DNA of 63,507 nucleotides from contig CAZADS010000104.1 of the NCBI GenBank assembly GCA_964483985.1, positions 1-63,507 of the forward strand, read 5' to 3'. The position numbers and the translations under genes were made by a program. Below are positions 9,549-19,003 of the stretch, piece by piece (positions within the stretch are counted from its first letter, which is position 1; every line of letters begins with the position of its first letter). The stretch comes from CAZADS01 sp964483985. GTDB lineage: Bacteria > Pseudomonadota > Alphaproteobacteria > Thalassobaculales > Thalassobaculaceae. The notes beneath the pieces were generated by a model, which saw only the letters and a program-made list of their open reading frames with translations, was not told where the DNA came from and ran no database searches.

Positions 9549-10571
9549 ATGTCACTACGAATAGCAATGGTAGGAGCCGGCGGCATCAGCGACGTTCATT
9601 TAATGGCATTTTCTGCCCACCCTAAGGTTACTTTATCCGCCATAGTCGATCCGGATCTAACGGCGGCTAAAATTCAGGCTCAAAAATATGGAGCCCGTTC
9701 AGTGATTGCTGATTATCGACAGGTTTTAGAAGATCCTTCTATCGATGTTATCGATATAGCAGTCCCACATTTTCTACATTGTCAAATTACGTTGGACGCT
9801 CTCGCTTCGGGCAAACATGTAATTTGCGAAAAACCTATCGGTCTGAATTTAGAGGATGCCGATCGTATGATTGCAGCGGCAAAACATGCTAAAGGGCGAC
9901 TTTTGATTAAAAAATATCAACGATGCGGAGCCCATCACACAAAGGTTAAAGAGGTCATCGATAGCGGGCAAATCGGTGATGTTTTTTTAGCTCAAGGCAC
10001 GTTCATAGGGCAGCAACTCGGTTGGGAGAATGATCCAGAAAACTGGCGCGGCACCTGGAATAAGGCCGGAGGAGGATCTCTTATCGACAGCGGTATACAT
10101 TTAGTGGATCTGATGCAGTTTATCTTAGGCAAAGCAATTGCGGTGACGGCAACAACCAAGCGATTGGTTGCAGATTTCCCAGAAAAAGCTGACGACACTT
10201 CCAGTATTTGTATTGAATATGCAAATAATAGCGTCGCCAACATTCTTTGTACTAATGCTGATACTTCGCTTGCCGAATCAAATTGGACAAAAACGTTTTT
10301 TGGAACTAAAGGCTCACTAAATGTTTTTATGCGGGATGGCATAACGTATGTAGTGAAACACGCGAATGGCGCGTCTGTGGAATTAGTAAAGTTAGCTAAT
10401 TGGTGGGAAATTACGAATATTGAGGTCGTAACACACTTAGTCGATTGCCTTTTAAACAATCAAGAACCAATAGCCAGCCTTGCCGAAGCTAGGCACGACC
10501 TTGAAATAGTATTAACTGCTTATCAAGCTTCCACATCCGGTCAGCGTATAGAAATCGGAAAAGAAGATTAA
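9549..10571 (+). CDS. Gfo/Idh/MocA family NAD(P)-dependent oxidoreductase
   Basis: This dehydrogenase would act on a cyclic polyol or sugar derivative. The N-terminal Rossmann fold carries Gly-Ala-Gly-Gly-Ile-Ser at 9-14. The family signature Cys-Glu-Lys-Pro is at 93-96, with Lys95 expected to sit in the active site. The C-terminal half is the alpha/beta substrate domain (Gly-Gly-Gly-Ser-Leu-Ile-Asp-Ser-Gly then His-Leu-Val-Asp). The 340-residue length is normal. AGGAGA six bases before the ATG supports the start. It ends a plus-strand run that begins with the FadH-like gene, and it converges with an amidase 10 bases away. The substrate is not recognisable. Confidence 0.87.
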   Translation: MSLRIAMVGAGGISDVHLMAFSAHPKVTLSAIVDPDLTAAKIQAQKYGARSVIADYRQVLEDPSIDVIDIAVPHFLHCQITLDALASGKHVICEKPIGLNLEDADRMIAAAKHAKGRLLIKKYQRCGAHHTKVKEVIDSGQIGDVFLAQGTFIGQQLGWENDPENWRGTWNKAGGGSLIDSGIHLVDLMQFILGKAIAVTATTKRLVADFPEKADDTSSICIEYANNSVANILCTNADTSLAESNWTKTFFGTKGSLNVFMRDGITYVVKHANGASVELVKLANWWEITNIEVVTHLVDCLLNNQEPIASLAEARHDLEIVLTAYQASTSGQRIEIGKED

Positions 10572-10581
10572 TTACTTTTGT

Positions 10582-11985
10582 TTATTCAACCGGATGTAAC
10601 CTGTGCCATTCGTTGACTGCTTCAAATGCCGCTCCCACCCGAATCAAAAGTGGTTCCGACAGAGACGGCCCAACAAATTGCATTGAAAGTGGTAAACCAT
10701 CTTCGCTTAACCCGCATGGTAACGCGAGCGCTGGCAGTCCAGCGAAGTCCATTGGAACCGTAAATCGGGAATCCCAAGGATCACGGTCTTTAGGAATCGG
10801 TCCATATGCCTGCTCGCGAGTGTAAGGATACGCTGCCCTTGGACTACTGGGACAAGCCAGCAAATCAACTTCAGTCAAAATCCGACGGAACTCTCCGGAA
10901 CAAGCAAAGCGAGCCTCTTGAGCTCGAGCATAATCAACCGCTGAAAACGAACGCCCCCTACGCAACCACTCTCTAAACCAAAGTCCATATTCGTCCGACC
11001 GCTCAGGAAAAAATGCTCTATGGGCATCTGCGGCTTCGGCACTACATATAACTGGCCAAGCCTGCAAATATTCGCGAAGTTTTGAAGGCATGTTTATTTC
11101 TACAATTTCGGCACCTAACTGGCGCATGGTTTCCATACCATTATTTAAGAGCGCAGCATAATCAGATGCTAAATCTTGAGAGCTGTAATTAGCATCCCAA
11201 CCAATCCTGAGATTCTTAACGCCGTCATTCACACCCGTCAACATATCCGGTACTGGGTCCATAAGGGTTGTAGGGTCATTAACGTCTTCTCCCGAAATAG
11301 CGTGCAATACGATGCCCGAATCAATAGAAGATCGGGTTAATGGCCCCACATGATCTAATGATTGCGCCAGATCCAGAACACCATAGCGACTGACGCGTCC
11401 CCACGTTGGTTTTAGTCCCACGGTCCCACATGCTGCAGCCGGATGACGAATAGACCCGCCGGTATCACTTCCCAAAGTTGCAAAAGCAAGTCCAGCCGCC
11501 GTCGCAACCCCTGACCCACTTGAAGAAGCCCCAGGCCAATGATCTTCCCGCCAGGGGTTCTGCGGAATCTGGCGTTTAGGGTTGTATCCAGCCATTGCGC
11601 CTTCGGTTAGATTAAGCTTCCCGAGTATAACAGCCCCAGCTCGTTTGAAGCGAGTGACAACGGTCGCGTCAAAATCGGGCACGTAATCTTCTAAAACAGC
11701 GGTACCACCCATGGTAGGCACGCCCTCAGTACAACAAAGATCTTTTAGTGCTACAGGTACTCCGTGTAAACGCCCACGGTACTGACCATTCATAATTTCT
11801 GTCTCTGCTATGCGCGCATCGATAATTGCGCTGTCTGCCGATACCGTAGCGTAAGCCTTTAATCTTCCATCTAGTCGTTCTATTCTAGAAAGGATCGTCT
11901 CAGTAACTTCAACGGGAGAAATTTCATGACCCCTAATTAGCTCCGAAAGTTCAAAAATCGATAAATAATGAAGTGCTGCACTCAT
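10582..11985 (-). CDS. amidase (amidase-signature family)
   Basis: This cytoplasmic amide hydrolase belongs to the amidase-signature superfamily. The Ser-cisSer-Lys triad is visible: Lys81 in Val-Ala-Leu-Lys-Asp, the cis-serine in Ser-Ser-Ser-Gly-Ser at 154-158, and the nucleophile Ser178 in Gly-Ser-Asp-Thr-Gly-Gly-Ser-Ile-Arg. At 467 residues it has the length of GatA-like and catabolic amidases. The absence of gatC/gatB nearby argues for a catabolic enzyme such as an aryl- or acyl-amidase rather than the tRNA amidotransferase. The ATG at 11985 follows AAGGAAT. The gene is divergent from the HIBADH-like gene across 144 bases. Confidence 0.88.
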   Translation of the reverse strand: MSAALHYLSIFELSELIRGHEISPVEVTETILSRIERLDGRLKAYATVSADSAIIDARIAETEIMNGQYRGRLHGVPVALKDLCCTEGVPTMGGTAVLEDYVPDFDATVVTRFKRAGAVILGKLNLTEGAMAGYNPKRQIPQNPWREDHWPGASSSGSGVATAAGLAFATLGSDTGGSIRHPAAACGTVGLKPTWGRVSRYGVLDLAQSLDHVGPLTRSSIDSGIVLHAISGEDVNDPTTLMDPVPDMLTGVNDGVKNLRIGWDANYSSQDLASDYAALLNNGMETMRQLGAEIVEINMPSKLREYLQAWPVICSAEAADAHRAFFPERSDEYGLWFREWLRRGRSFSAVDYARAQEARFACSGEFRRILTEVDLLACPSSPRAAYPYTREQAYGPIPKDRDPWDSRFTVPMDFAGLPALALPCGLSEDGLPLSMQFVGPSLSEPLLIRVGAAFEAVNEWHRLHPVE

Positions 11986-12129
11986 TCTAATTCCTTAAAT
12001 ATTATAAAATACTACGTGTCCTATCTTACTTACGATGTTTATTACTCCTATTTAATGCGAACGATTTTACCCTTTAGACGCCCAAACGATCTTTCTACAA
12101 AACGATATTAATAACAAGGAAAAGCGCCA

Positions 12130-13023
12130 ATGAAGAGAAGTGTTGGAATTATAGGTCTAGGAAACGCTGGTGCGGCGATTTCTAAAGCCTTCATAAAAAA
12201 AATAACGGTCTTTGGGTACGACTCCGACCCCGTTCAAAGGGAAAATGCCCAAGCATTAGGCGTAAAGTGTGTGCCATCGGTTTCCGATATTTCGCGACAC
12301 ACAAACCATATCATTCTATCGCTACCAAAACCGGAAATATCTCTCGCTGTTACTAAACAGTTAACCAGTTGCGAATCCGGTCCCGATTTAGTAATAGAAA
12401 CCAGTACAGTAACGCCCCAAACAGTCATAGAATGTCAGAGTATTTGCGCAGACCAAAAGATCGCGTTTGTTGATGCCGCTATCGCCGGTGGCGTAGCAAG
12501 TATGGCCGCTGGTGAAATTACATTTTTCTTGGGTGGGTCCGATTCGGATAAAGAAAAAGCGAAACCCATACTTACTTTAGTTGCTGACAGAATTTACGAT
12601 TTAGGCGCCATTGGAGTTGGAATGGGGGCCAAAGTGGTCAACAATGGCGTGATGCATGCTCTTATGGTTATTTTAATCGAAGCTTTTTCAATGTCTAAAA
12701 AGCTCGATATTCCAAGCCAAATCATGATTGATATTTTAAATCGCGAAGAAGGTCTCCTCCGCCCGTTAGTACATCGTGTTAAAGAGCGGATGCAAAACGG
12801 GAACTATCAGGGAGGAATGTCTGTCACAAACGCTAGAAAGGATTCGATACTTGCGTTGGAAACCGCTCAACAGTTGGGCGTACCACTATTTGCGACGCTT
12901 GCAGCCCATACACCATATGAAATCGCTGAAAGCCGGCGCATGGGAGATCTTGATTACGCTTCCCTTGCAACTTTATGGGAGGAGTGGGCAAACATAGACT
13001 TTAAAGTCAACAACACTCGATAG
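12130..13023 (+). CDS. 3-hydroxyisobutyrate dehydrogenase-family oxidoreductase
   Basis: This beta-hydroxyacid dehydrogenase would oxidise a 3-hydroxy acid, or reduce a semialdehyde, with NAD(P). The nucleotide motif Gly-Leu-Gly-Asn-Ala-Gly is at 9-14. The substrate-binding stretch Asp-Ala-Ala-Ile-Ala-Gly-Gly is near 115-121. The catalytic lysine is Lys168 in Gly-Ala-Lys-Val-Val-Asn-Asn. The length of 297 is typical. AAGGAAAAG upstream of the ATG fixes the start. It converges with the Ldh-family gene, with only 11 bases between the stops. A second member of this family is encoded at 34657; the two are clearly different proteins. Confidence 0.85.
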   Translation: MKRSVGIIGLGNAGAAISKAFIKKITVFGYDSDPVQRENAQALGVKCVPSVSDISRHTNHIILSLPKPEISLAVTKQLTSCESGPDLVIETSTVTPQTVIECQSICADQKIAFVDAAIAGGVASMAAGEITFFLGGSDSDKEKAKPILTLVADRIYDLGAIGVGMGAKVVNNGVMHALMVILIEAFSMSKKLDIPSQIMIDILNREEGLLRPLVHRVKERMQNGNYQGGMSVTNARKDSILALETAQQLGVPLFATLAAHTPYEIAESRRMGDLDYASLATLWEEWANIDFKVNNTR

Positions 13024-13034
13024 TAAATTTCAGG

Positions 13035-14084
13035 TTAAAGCCCAAGTTTAGATGTCATTCCATATTTTTCGGCCAAGAACCGTAATTTGTTCCACGTGGC
13101 TTCTTCAACATCGATTCCGTTTACAGCCCTTTTAACTTCATTTTTATGCTCTATCTCCCCTGGATAAAAGACTTCCTGAAATCCCTCCGCGGGCAATGTA
13201 TCCTTCAAATACCGTGCAAAATCGGCAACTTCCGCCTTGAACGTTTGAAGAGGTCTAAAAGATTCAACTTTAAAAACCGCCATAAAGCATCCATCATTAT
13301 GACGCCCAGTTGGTTCCACTCCATGGCCAAGCCCTGTCAAAATGCCCGAGAATATTTCGATCATCGCGGAAAGCCCATAACCTTTATAACCCTCCGTTCC
13401 ACCCAAAGGCAGAAGAGGTCCGCCTTCCTTAAAATCCCTTGGATCCGTGGTCGCTTGTCCATTTTTATCAATAATCCATCCCGTTGGTATTTTGGTATTC
13501 CGAGCCACGGCCAAATTAATTTTGCCCGCCGCCACTGCAGAAGATGCCATATCAATAAAAAATGGCCCGTCTAAATCCGAAGGCATCGCTATCGAAATCG
13601 GGTTAGTGCCGAGACGTTTTTCACGTCCTCCGAAGGGCGCGACATGCTTTGGACCACGTCCTGAATCAGCGGTTATCATAGCAATCATCCCGCGTTCAGC
13701 AGCCATCAAAGGATAACTTGCTAAGCGTCCAATATGACCCTGACGAAATACCGTCGTTGCCGCAACGTTTTGTGATTCGGCTTTCTCGATTGTGTATTGC
13801 ATGGCACGTTCATTAGCAACATAACCAAAAGCCCAGTGTCCATCCACGACTGTGGTAGTTGCTGATTCTTGTATTATTTCCCAATTCGCACCCGGAATAA
13901 TATCTCCCTTATCTACTCTTTCGATGTATGTTGGAATCTGAATAATACCGTGGCTATCATGCCCCGCAAGATTGGCACCAATAACATGCCGAGCAACAGT
14001 CTCAGCTTCATCCGGCGGTGTACCCGCCCCTTGCAAAAGATTATTAGCTATAACGGTAAGACGATCCGCCATCACTATAGGCAT
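13035..14084 (-). CDS. Ldh family oxidoreductase (malate/L-lactate/ureidoglycolate dehydrogenase type)
   Basis: This NAD(P)-dependent 2-hydroxyacid dehydrogenase has the non-Rossmann Ldh/AllD/YlbC/ComC fold. Asp-Ser-His-Gly at 43-46 and the histidine in Gln-Gly-His-Ile-Gly at about 117 match the family's conserved sites, as does the Gly-Gly-Arg-Glu...Gly-Thr-Asn-Pro stretch. The 349-residue length fits. The ATG at 14084 has GGAG eight bases upstream. It is 16 bases downstream of the flavin monooxygenase on the same strand and is probably in the same transcript as that gene. Malate, lactate, sulfolactate and ureidoglycolate are all possible substrates; nothing here decides among them. Confidence 0.85.
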   Translation of the reverse strand: MPIVMADRLTVIANNLLQGAGTPPDEAETVARHVIGANLAGHDSHGIIQIPTYIERVDKGDIIPGANWEIIQESATTTVVDGHWAFGYVANERAMQYTIEKAESQNVAATTVFRQGHIGRLASYPLMAAERGMIAMITADSGRGPKHVAPFGGREKRLGTNPISIAMPSDLDGPFFIDMASSAVAAGKINLAVARNTKIPTGWIIDKNGQATTDPRDFKEGGPLLPLGGTEGYKGYGLSAMIEIFSGILTGLGHGVEPTGRHNDGCFMAVFKVESFRPLQTFKAEVADFARYLKDTLPAEGFQEVFYPGEIEHKNEVKRAVNGIDVEEATWNKLRFLAEKYGMTSKLGL

Positions 14085-14100
14085 AATTATTTCTCCGTTC

Positions 14101-15465
14101 TCAATGCCCGCCGTCTGGCATTGTCAAATCCCAAAGCCCCGGATTTGGATGATCCAAACCAAGGTTTTCTCGTAGTGTCACACCAGCATAGTCGCTACGA
14201 AAAATACCACGGCGTTGAAGTTCAGGAATAACAAACTTGACGAAATCCTCATAAGCGCCAGGAACGTGGGTGGCCGCGATAACGAATCCGTCACACGCTT
14301 TTGTAGTAAACCATTCCTCCAATCTATCTGCCACATCTTTACCACTGCCAACCCAGGGATTATGCAAGAGACCACGGCCACTATAGACCATAAATTCTCT
14401 AGGAGTAGGGTTTGGCTTTCCACTCGCCGCAACAACACGATCTCGAAGGCCCTGTATGCCCTGCATTCCTGAGAGTTCGTCCAAACTTAATGGTTCGTCT
14501 ATACCTCGGCTCCCAAAATCAAAATTCAAAGCCTCCGATAATAATGACAGTTGGTCAAGATCAGTCGGCAATTTATCGATCAACGCTCTTTTATCTTCTG
14601 CCTCGGCTCTTGATTCCGCAGTCACACAATGGGCCAAGGCCGCTACCTTTACTTTTTCTGGATCTCGGCCGTGCTTTCCAATGTTTTCTTTAAACGCGGC
14701 GTATTCAATGCGACCAGTCTCAATATTTGGATATGTGACGAATACTAATTCAGCCCATCTAGCTGCAAAACGTTGCCCTCGCCCACTTTGCCCTGCTTGG
14801 ATTAAAACGGGATGCCCTTGAGGGGAACGGGGAACGGTAAAGGGACCCCGGGACTTATAATATTGCCCCTCATAATCTAGGCGGTGAATTTTTTTAGGGT
14901 CGGCAAAACGATTATTACGTTTGTCATTTAAAATTGCATCGTCTTCCCATGAATTCCAGTGGCCCAGCACTACTTCAAGAAATTCATCTGCCCGATCGTA
15001 TCGTTCATCATGTTCAATAACCACGTTTTGTCCCATATTCATTGCCTCGCCATCATTCAACGACGTGACGATATTCCAAGCAGCCCGCCCTTTGCTCATA
15101 AGATCCAGCGACGAGAAAACCCGAGCCACATGGAATGGTTCGAAATAGCTAGTTGAGTACGTTGAACCTAATCCAAGTCTTTCCGTCGCCATCCCCATAG
15201 TCATCAGAACCGTTATAGGGTCCATTTTTACACACCTTATACCGCCTTCAACGGTGTGCTCATGACTTCCTCCATACATATCAGGCATGGCTAATCTATC
15301 GTCGAAGAAGCCTAAGTGAAATTTTCCTTCCTCTAGTACCTTTGCTATATGGCGATAAAATTCTGGGGAAGCCGAGTTAGTCCAAGAATCTGGGTGTCGC
15401 CAAGAAGCCGCGAAATTAGTACAATTTTGCGCTTGCAAAAAGGCTACGAGTGTCATCTGACGCAA
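14101..15465 (-). CDS. LLM-class flavin monooxygenase, NtaA/SnaA/DszA type
   Basis: This FMNH2-dependent monooxygenase belongs to the bacterial-luciferase superfamily. Its relatives attack nitrilotriacetate, EDTA, dibenzothiophene sulfone or pristinamycin precursors, using reduced FMN from a separate reductase. The 454-residue length and the features Trp-Arg-His-Pro-Asp-Ser, Asn-Ile-Val-Thr-Ser, Glu-His-Asp-Glu-Arg-Tyr-Asp and Gln-Ala-Gly-Gln-Ser-Gly-Arg-Gly belong to this subgroup. No flavin reductase lies nearby. Translation most likely starts at TTG 15465, because a strong AGGAGG sits eight bases upstream. The ATG three codons later has poor spacing. It lies between an acyl-CoA dehydrogenase (128 bases upstream) and the Ldh-family gene (16 bases downstream). 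Confidence 0.88.
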   Translation of the reverse strand: MRQMTLVAFLQAQNCTNFAASWRHPDSWTNSASPEFYRHIAKVLEEGKFHLGFFDDRLAMPDMYGGSHEHTVEGGIRCVKMDPITVLMTMGMATERLGLGSTYSTSYFEPFHVARVFSSLDLMSKGRAAWNIVTSLNDGEAMNMGQNVVIEHDERYDRADEFLEVVLGHWNSWEDDAILNDKRNNRFADPKKIHRLDYEGQYYKSRGPFTVPRSPQGHPVLIQAGQSGRGQRFAARWAELVFVTYPNIETGRIEYAAFKENIGKHGRDPEKVKVAALAHCVTAESRAEAEDKRALIDKLPTDLDQLSLLSEALNFDFGSRGIDEPLSLDELSGMQGIQGLRDRVVAASGKPNPTPREFMVYSGRGLLHNPWVGSGKDVADRLEEWFTTKACDGFVIAATHVPGAYEDFVKFVIPELQRRGIFRSDYAGVTLRENLGLDHPNPGLWDLTMPDGGH

Positions 15466-15473
15466 AGTGGCGT

Positions 15474-15479
15474 CCTCCT
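15474..15479 (-). promoter_or_regulatory. Shine-Dalgarno site selecting a TTG start
   Basis: AGGAGG on the minus strand lies eight bases before the TTG at 15465. This is a near-perfect ribosome binding site and decides the TTG start over the ATG at 15456. Confidence 0.7.
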
Positions 15480-15593
15480 AAAAAAGAATCAACATAAGAT
15501 TTTTTTGAATCCTAAATCAGCACCCTTGATCTGTCGATGTTCCAATGAAAAAATTGCACCATGTTGATAAATAGGTTAAGCCCATCTAGAAGA

Positions 15594-16742
15594 TCAATGG
15601 GTCATTTCTAACAGGTCATATAATTCCTCACCCTTTTTCAAAAGGGACGAACCTAATACAGATCGATGTATTTCTGAGGTACCATCAAAAATTCGATAAA
15701 TCCTGGCATCCCGGTAATAACGTTCAATAGGTCGATCCTTCGAAAATCCGGATCCACCATATAACTGTACGGCTCTATCAACGACCCGCCCCAAGGTTTC
15801 AGAAGCGTTCACCTTGACCATTGAAATGAGCTCCCTAGCATCCCCAGTATTATCTATTTCAGATGCCGCCCGCCATAGTAATAATCGAGCCACGTTTATC
15901 TCTAAAGCACTATCAGCCAGACTCTTTTGCATCAGTTGAAACTCACCAATCGGGCGTCCAAATTGCTGTCTTTGGCGTGCGTGATCCAACATCAAATCTA
16001 GTACCTTAGCAGCCTTTCCTACAGCTCGAGCTCCAACCTGACCCAATCTAACTCTACCAAGAGTTTCCAAAATTTGACGCATACCGCGACCTTCTTCTCC
16101 CAGAAGGTTTTCCTGACTCAAATGAATATCATCAAAAAACATTTCGATATGACTAGTACCGCGGAGGCCCATCATCGGCTGATCTCGACCAATCTCAAAA
16201 CCAGCCATGTTTTTATCTACCAAAAATAATGATATCCCCCTCGAGCCCGCCCCAGGCTCCGTAACCGCTGAAACCACAAAAAAATCGGAATATAACCCGT
16301 CACTGATATAATGTTTCTGTCCCGAGAGTTTCCAACCGTTACCAACTCTTACAGCCTTAGTTTTTATAGCAGCCGCATCAGACCCAGCGTCGGGTTCAGT
16401 AATCGCTATTGAGCACGTCCGCTCACCCCGAACAGCCGGAAGCAACCACCTTTCTTTTTGGATTTCGTTACAATTTAGAAGTACTTCATATACATTCCCG
16501 AATGCCCTGCGGACCAGAATGTCGGTAGTTCGACCAAATTCTTCTTCCAACAACATAGTATCGAAGGCATTCAATCCGCCGCCACCAAATTCTTCCGGAA
16601 TATTAGTCGCATAAAGCCCCAAAGCCCGAGATTTTTTAAAAATATCGCGCGCTATATTAGAGTCAAGCTTTCCCTCTAAATCCACTTGATTTTCGAGCGG
16701 GGCCAAATGTTTTTCGATAAAACCACGAACTGTTGAAATCAA
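15594..16742 (-). CDS. acyl-CoA dehydrogenase family protein
   Basis: This FAD enzyme would introduce a 2,3-double bond into an acyl-CoA and pass electrons to ETF. The order is the normal one: N-terminal helices, the beta domain with Ile-Ala-Ile-Thr-Glu-Pro-Asp-Ala-Gly-Ser-Asp, and the C-terminal helical domain with Arg-Gln-Gln-Phe-Gly-Arg-Pro and Gln-Leu-Tyr-Gly-Gly-Ser-Gly-Phe. The final motif reads Phe-Asp-Gly-Thr-Ser-Glu-Ile. Asp353 stands where many family members have the catalytic Glu, so the base is either Asp or elsewhere in the fold. The start is TTG at 16742, supported by GGAG nine bases upstream; there is no suitable ATG. It is 176 bases downstream of the BMP importer genes, on the same strand. 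Confidence 0.88.
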   Translation of the reverse strand: MISTVRGFIEKHLAPLENQVDLEGKLDSNIARDIFKKSRALGLYATNIPEEFGGGGLNAFDTMLLEEEFGRTTDILVRRAFGNVYEVLLNCNEIQKERWLLPAVRGERTCSIAITEPDAGSDAAAIKTKAVRVGNGWKLSGQKHYISDGLYSDFFVVSAVTEPGAGSRGISLFLVDKNMAGFEIGRDQPMMGLRGTSHIEMFFDDIHLSQENLLGEEGRGMRQILETLGRVRLGQVGARAVGKAAKVLDLMLDHARQRQQFGRPIGEFQLMQKSLADSALEINVARLLLWRAASEIDNTGDARELISMVKVNASETLGRVVDRAVQLYGGSGFSKDRPIERYYRDARIYRIFDGTSEIHRSVLGSSLLKKGEELYDLLEMTH

Positions 16743-16751
16743 CAGTCTTTG

Positions 16752-16755
16752 CTCC
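16752..16755 (-). promoter_or_regulatory. Shine-Dalgarno site supporting a TTG start
   Basis: GGAG on the minus strand lies nine bases before the TTG at 16742. It supports TTG initiation of the acyl-CoA dehydrogenase, for which no upstream ATG or GTG is available. Confidence 0.5.
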
Positions 16756-16918
16756 GAGTTCTACTTAAAATTCATCTTCAAACGACACCATTATCGGTAT
16801 AAAATTATTGCGAAAACATTATTTTAAAATATTCTCGGTTCTGAGAGTAAAGCTAACCTCCCGTCCTCAAAACTCTTTGGGGCGATCCGCATAAAATTAA
16901 ACTAAAAGGAGTTGTATT

Positions 16919-18001
16919 TTATTTTGGTAATGATCCCTCCACTCCCTCAACATAAAAATTCATACCCAACAACATTCCAATATCTGCAACCTTACCCGCT
17001 TCAACAACAATTTTCCCAGATTGATCTTTTATAGGTCCAGTAAAGGGATGAAGTGAGCCATTCCTGATTGCGTTCTCCGTTTTCTGAGCTAGGGCCGCCA
17101 CATCAGCCGGCATGTTTTGGTAGGCCGCCATTTCGACCATTCCTTCTTTTATGCCTAACCATACATTTTTCGATTTCCAAGTGCCGTTTACGACTGCTTT
17201 CGCACGTTCGACATAGTAATGATTCCAATTATTAATAATTGATGACAGCTGCGATTTTGGTGCAAAGTGGATCATATCAGATGCCTGACCGAAACCCTTG
17301 ACGCCACGGTTTTCGGCTGCCTGCAATGGTGCAGGTGAATCGGTGTGCTGCGTTATAATATCAGCTCCTTGATCAATCAGAGCTTTTGCCGCGGCCCCTT
17401 CTTTTCCTGGGTCGTACCAAGTGTTCACCCACACCACACTAATCTTCATTGCAGGATTGACGGAACGAGCGCCGAGCAGAAACGCATTAATTCCCCGAAC
17501 CACCTCTGGTATAGGAAAGGAAGCCACATAACCAATCTTGTTGGTTTTTGAAAGCTTCCCAGAAATCACGCCCGCTATATAACGACCTTCATAGAAACGG
17601 GCACTATAAGTGCCGACATTTTCTGCCTGTTTATAACCAGTAGCATGTTCAAATCTTACATTAGGAAACCTTTTGGCGACCTTTAACGTTGGGTTCATAA
17701 AACCAAAAGAAGTTGTAAAGATTAACTTATGACCCGTCGAGGCAAGTTGACGTATGACACGTTCAGCATCCGGACCCTCTTTTACGCTTTCGACGTATGT
17801 AGTTTTAACTTTACTACCAAGAGCTTTTTCAATCGCAAGACGACCCAGATCATGTCTATATGTCCAGCCATGATCACCAATGGGCCCAACATACACAAAA
17901 CCTATTTTAGTTTCGGCATTAGCAAGACCCAAAGTCCCTATCCAAAAAAATATTGTCCCCAAATATGCTATGAGCATGCTAAACATCGTCTTTCTTCGCA
18001 T
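16919..18001 (-). CDS. BMP-family ABC transporter substrate-binding protein
   Basis: This is the periplasmic binding component of a BmpA/PnrA/NupN-type ABC importer, whose known members bind purine nucleosides or related compounds. A signal peptide is clear: a positively charged start, a hydrophobic core and an Ala-Asn-Ala cleavage site after residue 29. The mature protein begins with Lys-Ile-Gly-Phe-Val-Tyr-Val-Gly-Pro and Asp-His-Gly-Trp, as in this family. The length of 360 is normal. It is the last gene of the ATPase-permease-permease-binding protein order, 81 bases after the second permease. The ligand is likely a nucleoside or base, but other BMP proteins take different molecules. Confidence 0.9.
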   Translation of the reverse strand: MRRKTMFSMLIAYLGTIFFWIGTLGLANAETKIGFVYVGPIGDHGWTYRHDLGRLAIEKALGSKVKTTYVESVKEGPDAERVIRQLASTGHKLIFTTSFGFMNPTLKVAKRFPNVRFEHATGYKQAENVGTYSARFYEGRYIAGVISGKLSKTNKIGYVASFPIPEVVRGINAFLLGARSVNPAMKISVVWVNTWYDPGKEGAAAKALIDQGADIITQHTDSPAPLQAAENRGVKGFGQASDMIHFAPKSQLSSIINNWNHYYVERAKAVVNGTWKSKNVWLGIKEGMVEMAAYQNMPADVAALAQKTENAIRNGSLHPFTGPIKDQSGKIVVEAGKVADIGMLLGMNFYVEGVEGSLPK

Positions 18002-18082
18002 TTCTAATCCCCTAACTACTTTTTAAACAATGTAAAAAATTTCACTCTTTATTATTTTTCATGTATCCGTCTAATTACCGCT

Positions 18083-19000
18083 TTAACGTGAAGGATGAAA
18101 TATCTTTCCAATACACTGCGGTGCGTTCAATCTAATCTTAGTCTTATCCAAGGAAATTAGCACCAGAACCAAAATTGTGGCCAGATATGGTAACATTGAC
18201 ATGAACTGAGAAGCGACACTTAATCCCCAACCTTGAGCGTGAAGTTGCAAGATTGTAATTGCTCCAAAAATATATGCACCTAATAAAACTCTAGAAGGAT
18301 ACCAAGTCGCAAAAACTACTAAAGCTAAAGCTATCCAACCTCTCCCAGCTGTCATATTCTCTGCCCACATAGGCGTATATGCAAGTGAAAGGTACCCACC
18401 AGCGAGGCCACTCATCGCCCCGCCATACAAAATCGCTAAAAAACGGATCTTCACTACTGGATAACCAAGTTCATGCGCCGAATCGTGCGACTCGCCAATA
18501 GCTTTCAAAACTAGACCTAAACGGGTTCGGTTTAAAATCCAGCCAACAGCGGCTAGCATGAAGAAAGAGAAATAGACCATCAGATCCTGACCAAATAACA
18601 ATTTCCCAATAAATGGAATAGATGACAATGCAGGTATCGAAAGTTGCGGCAATGGCTCCAAAGCAAAACCAACAAAATTTGCTCCTAGGAGTGCGCTCAA
18701 TCCAACACCGAAGATGGTTAAAGCTAAACCCGTCGCAACCTGATTAGCTAGAAATATAAGAGTTAATAAAGCAAAAATACTCGCCATAGCAGCCCCAGCA
18801 AAAGCACTGGCCAATACACCTAGAAGACTGCTATTTGAGTACGTTGCAACGATGAAAGCAGAAATGGCCCCAATTAACATCATGCCCTCTACACCTAGAT
18901 TGAGAACCCCAGATTTTTCAGTTATCAGTTCTCCGGTAGCTGCTAAAAGTAATGGCGTGGATGCAGCCGTAATAGTTATTAGTATCGAGATAACATCCAT
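18083..19000 (-). CDS. ABC transporter permease (nucleoside/BMP type, second subunit)
   Basis: This inner-membrane permease of 305 residues has about eight to nine hydrophobic helices. It carries the family features Thr-Gly-Glu-Leu-Ile-Thr-Glu-Lys-Ser-Gly-Val-Leu-Asn-Leu-Gly-Val-Glu-Gly near 23-41 and the coupling-helix region around Ala-Ile-Gly-Glu-Ser. This is the YufQ/NupQ-like subunit, which pairs with the permease encoded three bases upstream. The tiny gap indicates translational coupling. With the ATPase and the BMP protein it forms a complete importer. Confidence 0.88.
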   Translation of the reverse strand: MDVISILITITAASTPLLLAATGELITEKSGVLNLGVEGMMLIGAISAFIVATYSNSSLLGVLASAFAGAAMASIFALLTLIFLANQVATGLALTIFGVGLSALLGANFVGFALEPLPQLSIPALSSIPFIGKLLFGQDLMVYFSFFMLAAVGWILNRTRLGLVLKAIGESHDSAHELGYPVVKIRFLAILYGGAMSGLAGGYLSLAYTPMWAENMTAGRGWIALALVVFATWYPSRVLLGAYIFGAITILQLHAQGWGLSVASQFMSMLPYLATILVLVLISLDKTKIRLNAPQCIGKIFHPSR

Positions 19001-19003
19001 TAA

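Noticed and set aside
13146..13574. 142-codon frame opposite the Ldh-family gene
   Set aside because: Lies wholly inside a well-supported gene on the other strand; the frame is a shadow without family motifs.
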